NCBI GenBank assembly: GCA_016934225.1
Contig: JAFGTH010000249.1
Coordinates: 1 to 10,093 of the forward strand
Length of the DNA stretch: 10,093 nucleotides
From: Lentisphaerota bacterium
GTDB lineage: Bacteria; Verrucomicrobiota; Kiritimatiellia; UBA8416; JAFGTH01
Direction of reading: 5' to 3'
Position numbers and translations under genes: made by a program. The notes under the pieces are model-generated. The model did not search any database. It saw only the letters and a program-made list of their open reading frames with translations, and was not told where the DNA came from. Within the stretch, counting starts at the first letter, position 1. Each line of letters opens with the position of its first letter. Below, in pieces: positions 1 to 5,613 of the stretch.

Positions 1-2
1 GT

Positions 3-638
3 GGCCGGTCCATACCGGTCGCGCTCGATCTCGCTACCGGCGATCTTTCAGCCGCTGTGCGTATGGCAAAACACAACGCGAGGTCATACCGTGAGCACGT
101 TCGAGCTTTTGTGGCGTATAACTTCCTTACGCGCAACTGCGTCACCGAGTTGGCGCATCTAATCAATGGGAGCTTCGGCAGCCGCCGCGAAGCTACGGAA
201 GCATTAGGCGGGTACATTGAGCCGGGCTGCGGCCTCTCTTTCATCCCCTGCCGTTTCTCGAAGCTTGTAGGCAAGAAGTATGCTGTAAGCGAAACGCTCG
301 ATCTTCCTTCCTACCGGCTGAGCCGCGTCGCCGCTCTGCGAGCCGAATGCGGGTACAGGATCTGGCTACGGGAAAATAATACGTTCACATCAACGATCTA
401 TACATCTTGGCATGCCGATACGACGTTCATATTCTTCACTGACGATATCTTTCTGCCTCGCCCGATTTTTGGCGCTGCCAACACAGTCTATGCCATCGTC
501 CATGCAGCTGGCGGCATCGTGATGTCGCCTTTTGATCGCGGCCGCCATCTTAGCCGCAGCTTGCGCGGCATCGTCTTTAGTCTGCCCGAGCTAGTCTTTT
601 TCAACATACGGAAGGGCAGTTTTCACGCCACTCCATAA
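3..638 (+). CDS. Unrecognised conserved-looking protein, C-terminal part (5' end outside window)
   Basis: The reading frame is open from the first bases of the window, so the N-terminus lies outside. About 211 residues are visible and end at a TAA. The block YNFLTRNCVTEL, followed about 30 residues on by LGGYIEPG and LSFIPCRFSKLV, then LPSYR, reads like a real constrained family rather than a chance ORF. The tail has a moderately hydrophobic stretch (GAANTVYAIVHAAGGIV) and ends in FSLPELVFFNIRKGSF. The Asn-Cys pair after an aromatic/Asn-rich stretch recalls DUF4105 (Lnb N-terminal periplasmic) proteins, but this is only a resemblance. A GTG at 57 is an in-frame internal start but is unlikely to be the true one. 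No partner gene is visible. The 3' end overlaps a decayed minus-strand frame by a few dozen bases. Confidence 0.6.
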   Translation, partial: GRSIPVALDLATGDLSAAVRMAKHNARSYREHVRAFVAYNFLTRNCVTELAHLINGSFGSRREATEALGGYIEPGCGLSFIPCRFSKLVGKKYAVSETLDLPSYRLSRVAALRAECGYRIWLRENNTFTSTIYTSWHADTTFIFFTDDIFLPRPIFGAANTVYAIVHAAGGIVMSPFDRGRHLSRSLRGIVFSLPELVFFNIRKGSFHATP

Positions 639-1274
639 AGGTGGTGCCCCGTGGCGCGATCTGCTTCTGGGGCAGAGTCGTCCTCCGTGGATTGTCTGGC
701 GCCACGCGTGTTTCGCGCCATTGAGGCGCTGTGCTTCTTCTTTTGGGACGACGCTTTGCCCAAGAAGGAACCGCTGGCTCAGGCATCGTCGTGCCACAGG
801 TTGCTGCTTGATTGCGTTGTTGACACGAGCGAAACGAGCGGGCTGGACTTTACTTTCAGCGATTTGTCGGCGTGCCCTGTCGAAGAAATCCTCCGGATTG
901 CCGTTGAACACACGGAACACTTTCTCGAACTCATTCAGCGAACGGATACTGAATAGCGGCTGATCGGGATTTCTTTTCCGATGATAGCCACTCCAACATT
1001 GCACGAAACAGGCCCCTTTCTGTGCTTCCAGTCAGGCAGCCAGTTTCTCGACAATCCTCCTTACGGCAAAACCTTCGGCCTCAGTGCTCTTACCTCGGGC
1101 GTCCAGGATTGTGACCCAATCTGACAATTCCGAGATCATCAGATTGATAAGCTGTAACTCACACGGATCCTGGATCCTCTTGAACGTCCCTGAGCCAAAT
1201 GAATGATGTCGCAAATTAGCATAGTCGAGGGAAGACGCGCAGACACTCGATATGCTTAATTGATTTACAGACAA
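591..1274 (-). pseudogene. Probable decayed hypothetical gene with in-frame TGA and possible frameshift
   Basis: Two minus-strand segments lie in the same reading frame, separated by one TGA at 1032-1034. The upstream segment (1274 to 1035) ends ARGKSTEAEGFAVRRIVEKL. The downstream segment contains CWSGYHRKRNPDQPLFSI and FNGNPEDFFDRARRQIAES. Joined with Trp at the TGA, the junction reads KLAA-W-LEAQKG, so a TGG-to-TGA change is plausible. After about position 790 a second frame, ending at 601, looks more protein-like (PSWAKRRPKRR, then FMEWRENC), so a frameshift may also be present. The most upstream start possible is a TTG at 1274, just after the tRNA-Pro 3' end, so the original N-terminus may be missing. 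I do not recognise the family. A plus-strand frame at 651-956 overlaps it and is judged an antisense shadow. Two independent small genes remain possible. Confidence 0.35.
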
Positions 1275-1283
1275 GAACTTAGA

Positions 1284-1360
1284 TGGTCGGGGCGGTGGGA
1301 TTCGAACCCACGACTTTCAGCTCCCAAAGCTGGCGCGCTACCAGGCTGCGCTACGCCCCG
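1284..1360 (-). tRNA. tRNA-Pro (anticodon UGG), CCA encoded
   Basis: The reverse strand folds as a complete cloverleaf. The acceptor arms CGGGGCG and CGCCCCG pair perfectly (1354-1360 with 1288-1294), followed by discriminator A and encoded CCA (1284-1286). The D-arm is GCGCAGCCTGGTAGCGC. The T-arm is GTGGG-TTCGAAT-CCCAC. The anticodon loop is TTTGGGA with anticodon TGG (1324-1326 on the plus strand), reading CCA and wobbling to other Pro codons. The anticodon stem has one C-A mismatch at the 27-43 pair. It lies downstream of, and co-oriented with, the MFS gene. No duplicated 3' end of this tRNA was seen elsewhere in the window, so there is no evidence that it served as an integration site here. 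Confidence 0.95.
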
Positions 1361-1671
1361 ACACAATAAATCTGCTTTCTTCCATCCAATGGTCTTTGCT
1401 CCATGCTATGTTCTAGCATTCGTGTCAGCTACGCCTCAAAAAGAAAGCACAAGACCTCGGCCCTACGAGACCGGCACCTTCACCGGCCAGAGCTGTCATC
1501 CTGCGCGTAGAGCTAAATGAGGGATATTAGAGATTTTGAGCGGAATAGTCAAGATAGCGGTCGGTTGCAAATACTTGTGCAGGGCAGCGCGGGTTACGGA
1601 ATATGCTCCGACGTGTTGTTCGCCCAGTCTATTCATAATGTCATCAAGGACTTGGTAGACCAGGTGCGCTG
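1361..1671. other. Intergenic stretch between MFS gene and tRNA-Pro
   Basis: This 311-base stretch has no confident gene. A minus-strand frame of about 59 codons (1496-1675) could start at a TTG overlapping the MFS stop codon in the arrangement TTGA. Its product (beginning with the TTG as Met: MTAHLVYQVLDD) has no recognisable family and no good ribosome binding site. CCGG-rich short repeats around 1470-1490 make only weak hairpins. No convincing terminator or tRNA promoter was identified. Confidence 0.4.
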
Positions 1672-2937
1672 TCAATCGTCGCCTGCACCTGTTGGTTCGC
1701 CGATCATATCTTGTTCCGTGATGTCTGAAGACGCAACGCTGCCCCTGCCCTTCCATGCAAACAAAAGTGTCCCCACAACGCCAAACGCGAAGGCTGCTTT
1801 GAGATTGAGTTCTGGCGATATCCGCCAGAGCAGCGCCCCGCCGAAGGCCGCAAATGCAACAAGGATGTCACGGATCAAGTAGTAGAGGCCGAACATGGCG
1901 GCCTTTCGTCCCTCCGGTGCCAAGTCCATGATAAGAGCTTTGCGGGTTGGCTCCCCAAATTCCTTGAGCCCACGGAGCACGAATGCCGCTGTGAGTGGCA
2001 CAAGAGATTCCGAGTGAAGAAGTGCCAAGGGGAAGATGGAGAAGAATCCGAACGTAATAAGGACAAAGGGTTTCTTGCCGAAATGATCAGCCATGTATGC
2101 CACTGGCAGATAGACCAAGACAGCGGTGATGTTCTCGATTGCGGAAAGCCAGCCAAAGGCAAGTTCGGAGACTGGTTGTGCGATGTGACGCGTTGCCCAT
2201 ATCACGATGAAGGCGTCCGGTATTCGTTCGCAAAACCGGACAAGGACATCTGACCAGAGAAGATTCCGCAGTCCTTGAGGCATTTCGCGCCAAAGCCGGA
2301 AGGGATTTGCCTCTGGTTTCCGTATCTCCTTTGCATTGTCCGTAATCAATTGTTGCTGCAAGATGGCCGCAACCATGGCGAGTATCAGTGCGACGACGAA
2401 CGCATTGCGAACACCCTGCTCGACGCCCCATACCGCGATACATGCGCCGCCCGCAACAGGGCCGAACATTTTGGGAAATCGGCGCACGAGCGCGAGTACC
2501 GAGACACCCATGGTGCGGCGATTCTTGGGCACGACCTTCGCGAGTAAATTCATCGTGGCCGGTAATGAAATTGCCGACCATGAGATGAACAATGCCGCCC
2601 CGACCAGAACTGCCCACCACGAGTGAACAGTGATTACAGTTACATAACCTAGCATGGAGAGCACATTGAACAGCAGGAGAGCACGTTTCGTTCCCAGCCG
2701 ATCACTCAAGTATCCTCCGGGGAACGAATAGAGAGCCGACAGGAGATCGTCCATTCCAGCCAATAGACCAATCGCCAGAATTGCCGTGGACGCCTGTGCC
2801 AACTCCTGTAGGTACAGCGGGAGAAATCGCTCCGCCATGTGCTCGCCCATTCCGACGAGAACAACCATGCCTAGCAAGCCGAACATGCTTCGTCTGTGAG
2901 TGTTCTGCGGCAAAGCGTTTGGCATTTCTGAGTTCAT
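1672..2937 (-). CDS. Major facilitator superfamily (MFS) transporter
   Basis: This is an inner-membrane secondary transporter of unknown substrate. The protein of about 421 residues is rich in hydrophobic segments consistent with 12 helices. It carries the MFS signature loop between helices 2 and 3 (GGYLSDRLGTKR, about residues 74-85) and a degenerate copy at the equivalent place in the second half (YMADHFGKKP). A conserved stretch GLKEFGEPTRKALI and a nearby DLAPEGRKAAMFGLYY mark the C-terminal half. The start is uncertain. The frame is open back to a TTG at 3012 that overlaps the antitoxin stop, with other ATGs at 2964 and 2949. I chose ATG 2937 because it leaves a short hydrophilic leader before helix 1 and lies beyond two palindromes. 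None of the candidates has a well-spaced ribosome binding site. It could be the last cassette of the neighbouring array or simply chromosomal; no attC separates it from the toxin-antitoxin pair. Confidence 0.88.
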   Translation of the reverse strand: MNSEMPNALPQNTHRRSMFGLLGMVVLVGMGEHMAERFLPLYLQELAQASTAILAIGLLAGMDDLLSALYSFPGGYLSDRLGTKRALLLFNVLSMLGYVTVITVHSWWAVLVGAALFISWSAISLPATMNLLAKVVPKNRRTMGVSVLALVRRFPKMFGPVAGGACIAVWGVEQGVRNAFVVALILAMVAAILQQQLITDNAKEIRKPEANPFRLWREMPQGLRNLLWSDVLVRFCERIPDAFIVIWATRHIAQPVSELAFGWLSAIENITAVLVYLPVAYMADHFGKKPFVLITFGFFSIFPLALLHSESLVPLTAAFVLRGLKEFGEPTRKALIMDLAPEGRKAAMFGLYYLIRDILVAFAAFGGALLWRISPELNLKAAFAFGVVGTLLFAWKGRGSVASSDITEQDMIGEPTGAGDD

Positions 2938-2940
2938 GTC

Positions 2941-2960
2941 TTTCGGCATAACGGCCGAAA
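2941..2960. repeat. Small inverted repeat near the MFS start
   Basis: TTTCGGC and GCCGAAA are perfect 7-base arms around a 6-base loop. It lies directly upstream of ATG 2937 and would be within the coding region if an earlier start is used. It could fold in the mRNA and affect translation initiation; this is inference. Confidence 0.6.
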
Positions 2961-2971
2961 GCATGACCTTT

Positions 2972-3001
2972 GTTTCACACCGCGTGGACGCGGCGTGAAA
3001 C
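2972..3001. repeat. 30-base near-perfect palindrome between toxin-antitoxin pair and MFS gene
   Basis: The arms GTTTCACACCGCGT and ACGCGGCGTGAAAC pair with a single A-C mismatch around a 2-base centre. Four further complementary bases (GACC/GGTC on the minus strand) lie just outside with small bulges. No T-run follows on either strand, so it is not a canonical intrinsic terminator. It starts 8 bases after the antitoxin stop codon. Candidates are an mRNA-stabilising hairpin, a REP-like element or a protein-binding palindrome. Confidence 0.7.
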
Positions 3002-3008
3002 GTAACGG

Positions 3009-3389
3009 TCAATGCTCTTGTTTGCTTCCGTATTTCAGGTGTTCTTCCCTGACCTTCAGCGTCTTGCTGAGACGCTTGGCCATGGCATCAGAGTAAGTGC
3101 GACGCCCGCGCTCGTAGTCGCTCACCATGTTCTGGCGGATACCAAGCTTTGCCGCGAGTTGCGCCTGTGTAAGCCCGGCCTTCAGACGGGCGCCCGCAAG
3201 CAGGTTGCCGACACGGTTCTTCTCCATTTCTTTCCAGTACTCGGTGCTCTCAATGGCAACGAACTCATCCTCGGGCGCGTCCGCGAGAACCGTGACGTCA
3301 TACTTCTTTTTGATCCAATCAACAAGCTCGACAATGTGCTCGCCGTGGAGCGAAATCTCAATATGGGGCTTTTTCACGAGAGCCAACAT
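3009..3389 (-). CDS. XRE-family antitoxin / HTH regulator of a type II toxin-antitoxin pair
   Basis: The protein has 126 residues. The C-terminal half is a classic Cro/CI helix-turn-helix (about residues 62-115): GARLKAGLTQAQLAAKLGIR, then NMVSDYERGRR. The N-terminal half (about 1-55), with KKYDVTVLADAPEDEFVAIE, resembles the toxin-contacting domains of antitoxins that follow RelE-like toxins. It overlaps the toxin gene by 32 bases, so translation is probably coupled. Toxin-first order resembles HigBA-type modules. By family analogy it should neutralise the toxin and repress the operon by binding the inverted repeats at 3634-3670. The stop is TGA. Confidence 0.85.
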   Translation of the reverse strand: MLALVKKPHIEISLHGEHIVELVDWIKKKYDVTVLADAPEDEFVAIESTEYWKEMEKNRVGNLLAGARLKAGLTQAQLAAKLGIRQNMVSDYERGRRTYSDAMAKRLSKTLKVREEHLKYGSKQEH

Positions 3390-3624
3390 AATACACCTCG
3401 ATTACGATTTCCTGCTTCCGGCATGTCCAGCATGCCACATATCTGTAGTTTAAGTGGCAGTGGTACCGATCGGTTCCAAGAGGCGAGAAGTTTCGCCATG
3501 TCTTCTGGATCGGACCATCTGTCTGGAGGTCTGAAACAAGCAGGAACAGCAGCTTCTGGACATCGGAAGGCAGCTTCCGTAGACCGCGTCCGACCTTTCT
3601 CTTGATCCGGACCTCATATTTCAT
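3358..3624 (-). CDS. RelE/ParE-superfamily toxin (HigB-like order)
   Basis: The 88-residue size and the pattern fit RelE-superfamily toxins: N-terminal MKYEVRIKRKVGRGLRKLP, a central basic/aromatic region (KTWRNFSPLGTDRYHCHL), then NYRYVACW, EIVIEVYYVGSRE and a C-terminal APY. Characterised members act as ribosome-dependent mRNA interferases or gyrase inhibitors; which applies here is not known. It is the first gene of the operon and is followed by the overlapping XRE antitoxin. No Shine-Dalgarno sequence precedes the ATG. The promoter at 3634-3662 places the predicted transcription start about 2-4 bases upstream, so a leaderless mRNA is likely. No frameshift or premature stop is seen. Confidence 0.85.
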   Translation of the reverse strand: MKYEVRIKRKVGRGLRKLPSDVQKLLFLLVSDLQTDGPIQKTWRNFSPLGTDRYHCHLNYRYVACWTCRKQEIVIEVYYVGSREKAPY

Positions 3625-3633
3625 GATGGTGAT

Positions 3634-3670
3634 AATATAACCGTTAAAGGCCGGTAACGCAAGTTATATT
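3634..3670 (-). promoter_or_regulatory. Promoter and nested operator of the RelE/XRE toxin-antitoxin operon
   Basis: On the minus strand a -35 box TTGCGT (3657-3662) and a -10 box TATATT (3634-3639) are separated by exactly 17 bases. The same interval carries two nested inverted repeats: outer arms AATATAAC (3634-3641) and GTTATATT (3663-3670), both perfect, and inner CGTTA (3642-3646) and TAACG (3655-3659). This is the expected layout for autorepression by the XRE antitoxin. The -10 box ends 9 bases before the toxin ATG. Confidence 0.7.
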
Positions 3671-3705
3671 TTCAAAAAGCGAACGGCAGCATGGTCTTGT
3701 TAGAC
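3635..3705 (-). repeat. Degenerate attC-like recombination site 3
   Basis: Read on the minus strand, it starts with GTCTAAC (3699-3705), a match to the R'' consensus RYYYAAC, followed by AAG. It could end at GTTATAT (3635-3641), giving a site of 71 bases, a normal attC length. Between them GCCGttCGC can pair with GCGttacCGGC and AAG with CTT, but an 8-base bulge is needed, so the fold is poor. The TAA of the zinc-ribbon gene lies inside the first heptamer. The site overlaps the toxin-antitoxin promoter. The second heptamer deviates from GTTRRRY, so this assignment is weaker than sites 1 and 2. Confidence 0.4.
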
Positions 3706-4362
3706 CCCTTTCACTTCTTTCATGATTGCTGCTGCAATGAACTGCTTGGCTTCTTCCTTCAGCATTGTTCCAAAAATAAGATCGGTTGATGCGTTACGAA
3801 TCAATATGCCTTTCTGCGAAACGTTATTCACTTGGACATTTGTCATGCGCATGGAGATCACGGTGTCCCGGTTGTATGTGAAAGACCTGCTCCAACCCAA
3901 TGAGCCTACACCGACAAAGACGTTTCCCATCCCCTTCTTGAGGGTGATTAGCCACTTTCCGACGAGAAGAAACGTGATAATACTCAAAAGAACAACGGTT
4001 CCAAAAAGGAACGGCAGACCGAAAAGGGATTGACTTAAGTCAAATTCACCCTTTCTGAACTGACTGCCGTATATACCCCACATCGAGAGTCCAGACCAGA
4101 ATGTAGTGAATGGAATCAAAAACAGGAGTACCGGAGAGAGTCTCCTGTAAGTAATGACGGTTGCTTCGGAGAAGTCTCTTTCAATCTTGACGCAACGGGG
4201 AGGATTGGCAAGGACGTCGAGAGAGATTTCGGATGAACCACTTACTATGGAGAACGAACTGGTATTGCCGCATGTGCGGCAAAGGGCAAGGTCAGTCGCA
4301 ACATTGACGTCATCTGGGGGGATTACCGCCTTACACAGTGGGCATCTATATTCACGCTTCAA
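3700..4362 (-). CDS. Zinc-ribbon membrane protein of unknown function (cassette gene)
   Basis: I do not recognise a named family. The 220-residue product starts with a four-cysteine zinc ribbon (C7-x2-C10 and C28-x2-C31). A linker follows, then two transmembrane helices (about residues 75-98 and 112-137). The cytosolic C-terminal domain contains SRSFTYNRDTVISMRM and GILIRN..TDLIFGTML, patterns reminiscent of bacterial PH-like domains after paired helices. The start is TTG 4362, chosen because GAGAGGA (4370-4376) lies 7 bases upstream and because the protein then begins just before the ribbon. A longer frame back to 4434 would run into attC-like site 2. The gene lies between sites 2 and 3 and its stop codon is within the site 3 heptamer. 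No own promoter is obvious. Confidence 0.75.
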   Translation of the reverse strand: MKREYRCPLCKAVIPPDDVNVATDLALCRTCGNTSSFSIVSGSSEISLDVLANPPRCVKIERDFSEATVITYRRLSPVLLFLIPFTTFWSGLSMWGIYGSQFRKGEFDLSQSLFGLPFLFGTVVLLSIITFLLVGKWLITLKKGMGNVFVGVGSLGWSRSFTYNRDTVISMRMTNVQVNNVSQKGILIRNASTDLIFGTMLKEEAKQFIAAAIMKEVKGV

Positions 4363-4369
4363 TCTGAAT

Positions 4370-4376
4370 TCCTCTC
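4370..4376 (-). promoter_or_regulatory. Ribosome binding site deciding a TTG start
   Basis: On the minus strand GAGAGGA is a strong Shine-Dalgarno match, 7 bases before TTG 4362. It fixes the start of the zinc-ribbon gene and places the coding region just outside attC-like site 2. Confidence 0.7.
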
Positions 4377-4383
4377 TGAATGG

Positions 4384-4535
4384 GTCTAACGCCGTGCGCT
4401 GACCTGCGCCCGGAAGCAAAACTCTGTGTTGCAAGCCGCAGGCTTGTGTACACAGAGTGTAGCAACCGGGCCATCAGGTCTAGCAAGGTCAAGTCCGAAA
4501 ATTCCTGTAAATTAGGCAGCGTGGCTTTGTTAGCA
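4384..4535 (-). repeat. attC-like recombination site 2, long form with nested stems
   Basis: Read on the minus strand, the site opens with TGCTAAC (4529-4535, the invariant AAC end of R'') and closes with GTTAGAC (4384-4390), a perfect match to the R' consensus GTTRRRY. Just inside, GCC-a-CGCT faces AGCG-cac-GGC as L-type arms. Further nested pairs follow: GACCTG (4401-4406) with CAGGTC (4475-4480), CCCGG (4409-4413) with CCGGG (4466-4470), ACTCTGTGT (4421-4429) with ACACAGAGT (4450-4458), and CAAGCC (4432-4437) with GGCTTG (4441-4446). At 152 bases it is at or slightly beyond the usual attC length. It begins 9 bases after the brnA stop codon. Confidence 0.68.
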
Positions 4536-4544
4536 CATTCTGCA

Positions 4545-4811
4545 TTAGTGCTGGTGTGCTTCAACATAAGCACGAAGTACAGCATTTATTTTGGTCTGGT
4601 ATTGCTTTTCTTCGTGCTTGAACCAATCCAGCACATCTGGATCAAGTCGAAGAGATACAGCTTTCTTCTTTTTGGGCATTCGCACTTGTGCCCGAGAGAA
4701 GAAATCTCTGTCCAGCTCTGGAACATCCGAAAAATCAATGTTCGAGTCAGGCAGCTCTTTTAATCTGTTCCAGTCAGTGCGTGATTCTTTTATGGTATTC
4801 TTTGCTTTCAT
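4545..4811 (-). CDS. brnA: BrnA-family antitoxin
   Basis: The 88-residue product matches BrnA antitoxins: an N-terminal toxin-binding region with DFSDVPELDRDFFSRA, the linker VRMPKKKKAVSLRLDPDVLD, and a ribbon-helix-helix-like C-terminus ending WFKHEEKQYQTKINAVLRAY. BrnA dimers bind DNA and the BrnT RNase and repress their own operon. It overlaps the 3' end of brnT by 38 bases, the usual arrangement. There is no Shine-Dalgarno sequence, so translation is probably coupled to brnT, and the nonsense codon inside brnT may therefore lower antitoxin synthesis. The stop is TAA, 9 bases before attC-like site 2. The gene looks intact. Confidence 0.9.
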   Translation of the reverse strand: MKAKNTIKESRTDWNRLKELPDSNIDFSDVPELDRDFFSRAQVRMPKKKKAVSLRLDPDVLDWFKHEEKQYQTKINAVLRAYVEAHQH

Positions 4812-5055
4812 AACGTGTCGCTTTGCGGGCCGAAATAATTCGGATCGTTTCCTCGTCTTCCCATTCGAGATAAACAGTCACGGCCACAATGTTTTTCAAT
4901 AAACCGACGCCGACTCATCGGTCCTCACCATGGTCTCGGCGTGTGTCGAGATGGGTGAGCATAGGATGATTGAACATCTCAACAACATCGCGAAAATCAA
5001 TCCCGTGTTTCCTGATGTTATGCTTGTTTTTCTTGTCATCCCACTCAAACTTCAT
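4774..5055 (-). pseudogene. brnT: brnT toxin gene with in-frame TGA at codon 47
   Basis: Translation from ATG 5055 gives MKFEWDDKKNKHNIRKHGID and then DTRRDHGEDR, followed by TGA (4915-4917). The same frame continues as VGVGLLKNIVAVTVYLEWED and IRIISARKATRYESKEYHKR to a second TGA at 4774. BrnT toxins are about 90-residue RelE-fold ribonucleases. The split product is 93 codons, the N-terminal KFEWDxxKNxxNxxKHGI motif and the C-terminal RIISARKAT motif are both present, and Trp is common after the DR pair. A single TGG-to-TGA change is therefore the likely cause. The truncated 46-residue product lacks the second half, including the ARKA region, and should be inactive. A sequencing error or low-level readthrough cannot be excluded. 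Confidence 0.85.
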
Positions 5056-5061
5056 GACAGC

Positions 5062-5090
5062 ACTGTATATACATGCCGTAGATACGTCAA
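5062..5090 (-). promoter_or_regulatory. brnTA promoter with overlapping palindromic operator
   Basis: On the minus strand a -35 box TTGACG (5085-5090) and a -10 box TACAGT (5062-5067) are 17 bases apart. A perfect 10-base palindrome TGTATATACA (5064-5073) overlaps the -10 box, with partly matching flanks GCA and TGC. This is the expected position of an autorepression site for BrnA. The -10 box ends only 6 bases before the brnT ATG, so the mRNA would start at or very near the initiation codon. Confidence 0.65.
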
Positions 5091-5104
5091 TGATTTTTTT
5101 GAAG

Positions 5105-5167
5105 TGCTAACGCCGGTGGTGAGGGGCGGCGCGTATAGCGACGTCACTCTTCACCACTTTGTTCAGA
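5105..5167 (-). repeat. attC-like recombination site 1
   Basis: The 63-base minus-strand site opens with TCTGAAC (5161-5167; the AAC end is conserved, the rest deviates) and closes with GTTAGCA (5105-5111; GTTAG matches R'). The arms GTGGTGA (5151-5157) and TCACCAC (5116-5122) are perfectly complementary and lie directly inside, separated from the heptamers by AAA and CGGC. This gives the classic R''-L''-L'-R' order at a typical 59-base-element length. It starts 7 bases after the membrane-protein frame ends and lies 49 bases upstream of brnT. Confidence 0.7.
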
Positions 5168-5174
5168 GCTCATC

Positions 5175-5613
5175 TCACATGCACGTGGCAGCCACGATAG
5201 AGAGGACACTCACAAAGATGGTGGCCACAGCAAAGCACTCAAAGAACTTGCGGAGTTTCCGACGACGGATGACGACAGCCCGTCGCTCTGCAACGATGCG
5301 CTGCATCTCCTCATGCGAGGATGGTGTGGGCCCCATCTTGAGGAGCTCGATTATAGTGCGCGCGTTCAGACCTGAAGCACCAGAGCAGGGCGAGCATTGC
5401 CAGAAGGTTGAGAAAGAGCGCTGAGACAATCAACTTGCCCTGCCAGGACGGGGTCAATGATGCACGGATTACGAGGACAATGGAGAGCGCCGAGAGAAGA
5501 AGGCCGTTGCTAGTCAGGAGGGCGCTCCAGTAAGCCGAGAGCGCCGTGACGAATTGCGAAAGGAACTTGTCCTGTTGTTCTCTTGCGAGGTGGGCGATCT
5601 CTTCCTCGTTCAT
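5175..5613 (-). pseudogene. Frameshifted small membrane protein (cassette gene)
   Basis: From ATG 5613 (GGAG 9 bases upstream) the product begins MNEEEIAHLAREQQDKFLSQ. It has two transmembrane helices (about residues 32-48 and 57-79) and ends at a TGA (5311-5313) after an unlikely tail (RAHYNRAPQDGAHTILA). The other frame overlaps and continues as TIIELLKMGPTPSSHEEMQR, AERRAVVIRRRKLRKFFE and a third helix, ending at 5175. Restoring one CG to the GCGCGCG run at 5358-5364 joins the frames as ...RSERARTIIELLK..., giving about 146 residues with three helices. I recognise no family. Alternatives are two overlapping small membrane proteins, the second starting at the ATG of KMGP, or a length-variable switch at the CG run. 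The gene sits directly downstream of the presumed attI. Confidence 0.55.

Noticed and set aside
651..956. Plus-strand gene of about 100 codons
   Set aside because: It overlaps a minus-strand frame with a more natural protein composition and has no clear ribosome binding site; judged an antisense shadow.
1284..1360. tRNA-Pro used as an attachment site for an integrated island
   Set aside because: No second copy of the tRNA 3' end was found in the window and no phage-type integrase lies beside it.
1496..1675. Small gene translationally coupled to the MFS stop by TTGA
   Set aside because: There is no recognisable domain or ribosome binding site, and a TTG start alone is weak; mentioned only within the intergenic entry.
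2972..3001. Intrinsic terminator after the toxin-antitoxin operon
   Set aside because: The stem is strong but no T-run follows on either strand.
2972..3001. Single CRISPR repeat
   Set aside because: A 30-base palindrome beginning GTTTCAC looks repeat-like, but there is no second copy, no spacer periodicity and no cas gene.
4352..4585. Minus-strand ORF across attC-like site 2
   Set aside because: It overlaps the end of brnA and the start of the zinc-ribbon gene in another frame and is explained by the inverted-repeat structure.
4774..5055. UGA reassigned to Trp (alternative genetic code)
   Set aside because: TGA ends the XRE antitoxin, the RelE-like toxin and the MFS gene at family-appropriate lengths, and TGG encodes Trp throughout mnmE, so isolated nonsense mutations are simpler.
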